Source: Bacilli bacterium (GTDB lineage Bacteria; Bacillota_I; Bacilli_A; RF39; UBA660). Taken from it: a stretch of DNA of 5,561 nucleotides. Below, in pieces: positions 5,305 through 5,561 of the stretch (position 1 is the stretch's first letter; each line of letters begins with the position of its first letter). The stretch lies in assembly GCA_900758895.1 (NCBI GenBank), contig CAAETG010000036.1:1-5561 (forward strand), given 5' to 3'. Below the pieces are notes generated by a model. The model did no database searches and was not told the origin of the DNA. It was given only the letters and a program-made list of their open reading frames with translations. The translations under genes and the position numbers were made by a program.

Positions 5305-5561
5305 ATGAATAAAGAATTAATAATTAATACATATGAAGATAATATCTTATTATTCAAAGAAAATCTAATTGGCACGTTAGAAAATAATATTTTAAGATAT
5401 GAAAATGAAAATGATTCTTTTCTAATTGACTTACAAAAACAAACATTGATCAAGGAAAACCTAGAAAGTATTTTAGAAATTAATCCCAAAAAAGCACTAT
5501 TAACAGTAAAAGAACTAGAAAAAACATGGGATATTCTCTTAAACAGTCACACCTTTATTCA
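5305..5561 (+). CDS. Unrecognised protein, N-terminal 85 residues only (3' end outside window)
   Basis: The frame starts at an ATG four bases after GGTGAT, a good match to the 3' part of GGAGGTGAT, and stays open to the window edge. The visible part begins MNKELIINTYED and alternates short hydrophobic and polar runs, for example NNILRYENENDSFLIDLQ and KKALLTVKELEKTWDILLN. This pattern suggests several antiparallel beta strands. There is no signal peptide or membrane segment. The order of strands and the LRYE-like turn are faintly reminiscent of the DUF1934 (YwiB-like) beta-barrel proteins of Bacillota, but this is a guess from pattern alone. A good promoter, ribosome binding site and uninterrupted frame support a real gene. 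Confidence 0.65.
   Translation, partial: MNKELIINTYEDNILLFKENLIGTLENNILRYENENDSFLIDLQKQTLIKENLESILEINPKKALLTVKELEKTWDILLNSHTFI

Noticed and set aside
5154..5489. A 111-residue open frame on the - strand
   Set aside because: It overlaps the end of the small + strand gene, a terminator, a promoter and the start of the last gene, each well supported on the + strand. Its composition is that of an AT-rich shadow and it matches no family.
1..5561. Mobile element, CRISPR array, tRNA, rRNA or riboswitch
   Set aside because: No transposase or integrase frame, long terminal repeats, regular repeat-spacer units, tRNA arms or long structured leaders are visible. All leaders are short.

Overview
The window is a gene-dense, visibly AT-rich stretch (roughly 30% G+C, judged by eye) from a low-GC Gram-positive bacterium. 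A full-length Spo0A, a Mn-dependent phosphoglycerate mutase of the GpmI type and a class A penicillin-binding protein all point to an endospore-forming or recently spore-forming member of the Bacillota. The compact layout suggests a gut Bacilli lineage such as Erysipelotrichia or RF39-like groups; that placement is inference. The standard genetic code fits: no reading frame needs UGA as tryptophan.

Layout from left to right. The 3' end of a triosephosphate isomerase gene (tpiA, + strand) ends at 141 in a terminator that overlaps its stop codon. A short regulatory region follows, with tandem Spo0A-box-like sites at an exact 10-bp period and an extended -10 promoter. Then comes spo0A (275-1048) with its own strong terminator, and gpmI (1128-2633) with its own promoter. 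Two + strand genes of lower glycolysis (TPI and phosphoglycerate mutase) therefore flank the master regulator of sporulation. A hairpin-rich intergenic region (2634-2725) with a bidirectional terminator separates gpmI from a convergent class A PBP gene (2726-4678, - strand).

The PBP gene shares a short divergent promoter region (4679-4777) with a small + strand gene encoding a 155-residue, charged, probably helical protein. Its N-terminus looks like a J-domain without the HPD motif. The -35 hexamers of the two divergent promoters lie almost on top of each other. The last gene (5305 to the window edge, + strand) is partial and unrecognised, and has its own promoter and ribosome binding site.

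Almost every gene appears to be its own transcription unit with a short leader and a tight terminator, and several terminators reach into the preceding coding sequence. The best candidates for new biology are the phased 0A-box-like array in front of spo0A, the placement of spo0A inside what is usually a continuous glycolytic cluster, the J-like protein facing the PBP, and an unusual substitution in the phosphate-binding loop of TpiA. I see no mobile element, CRISPR array, tRNA or rRNA. No stretch without a gene exceeds 300 bases.
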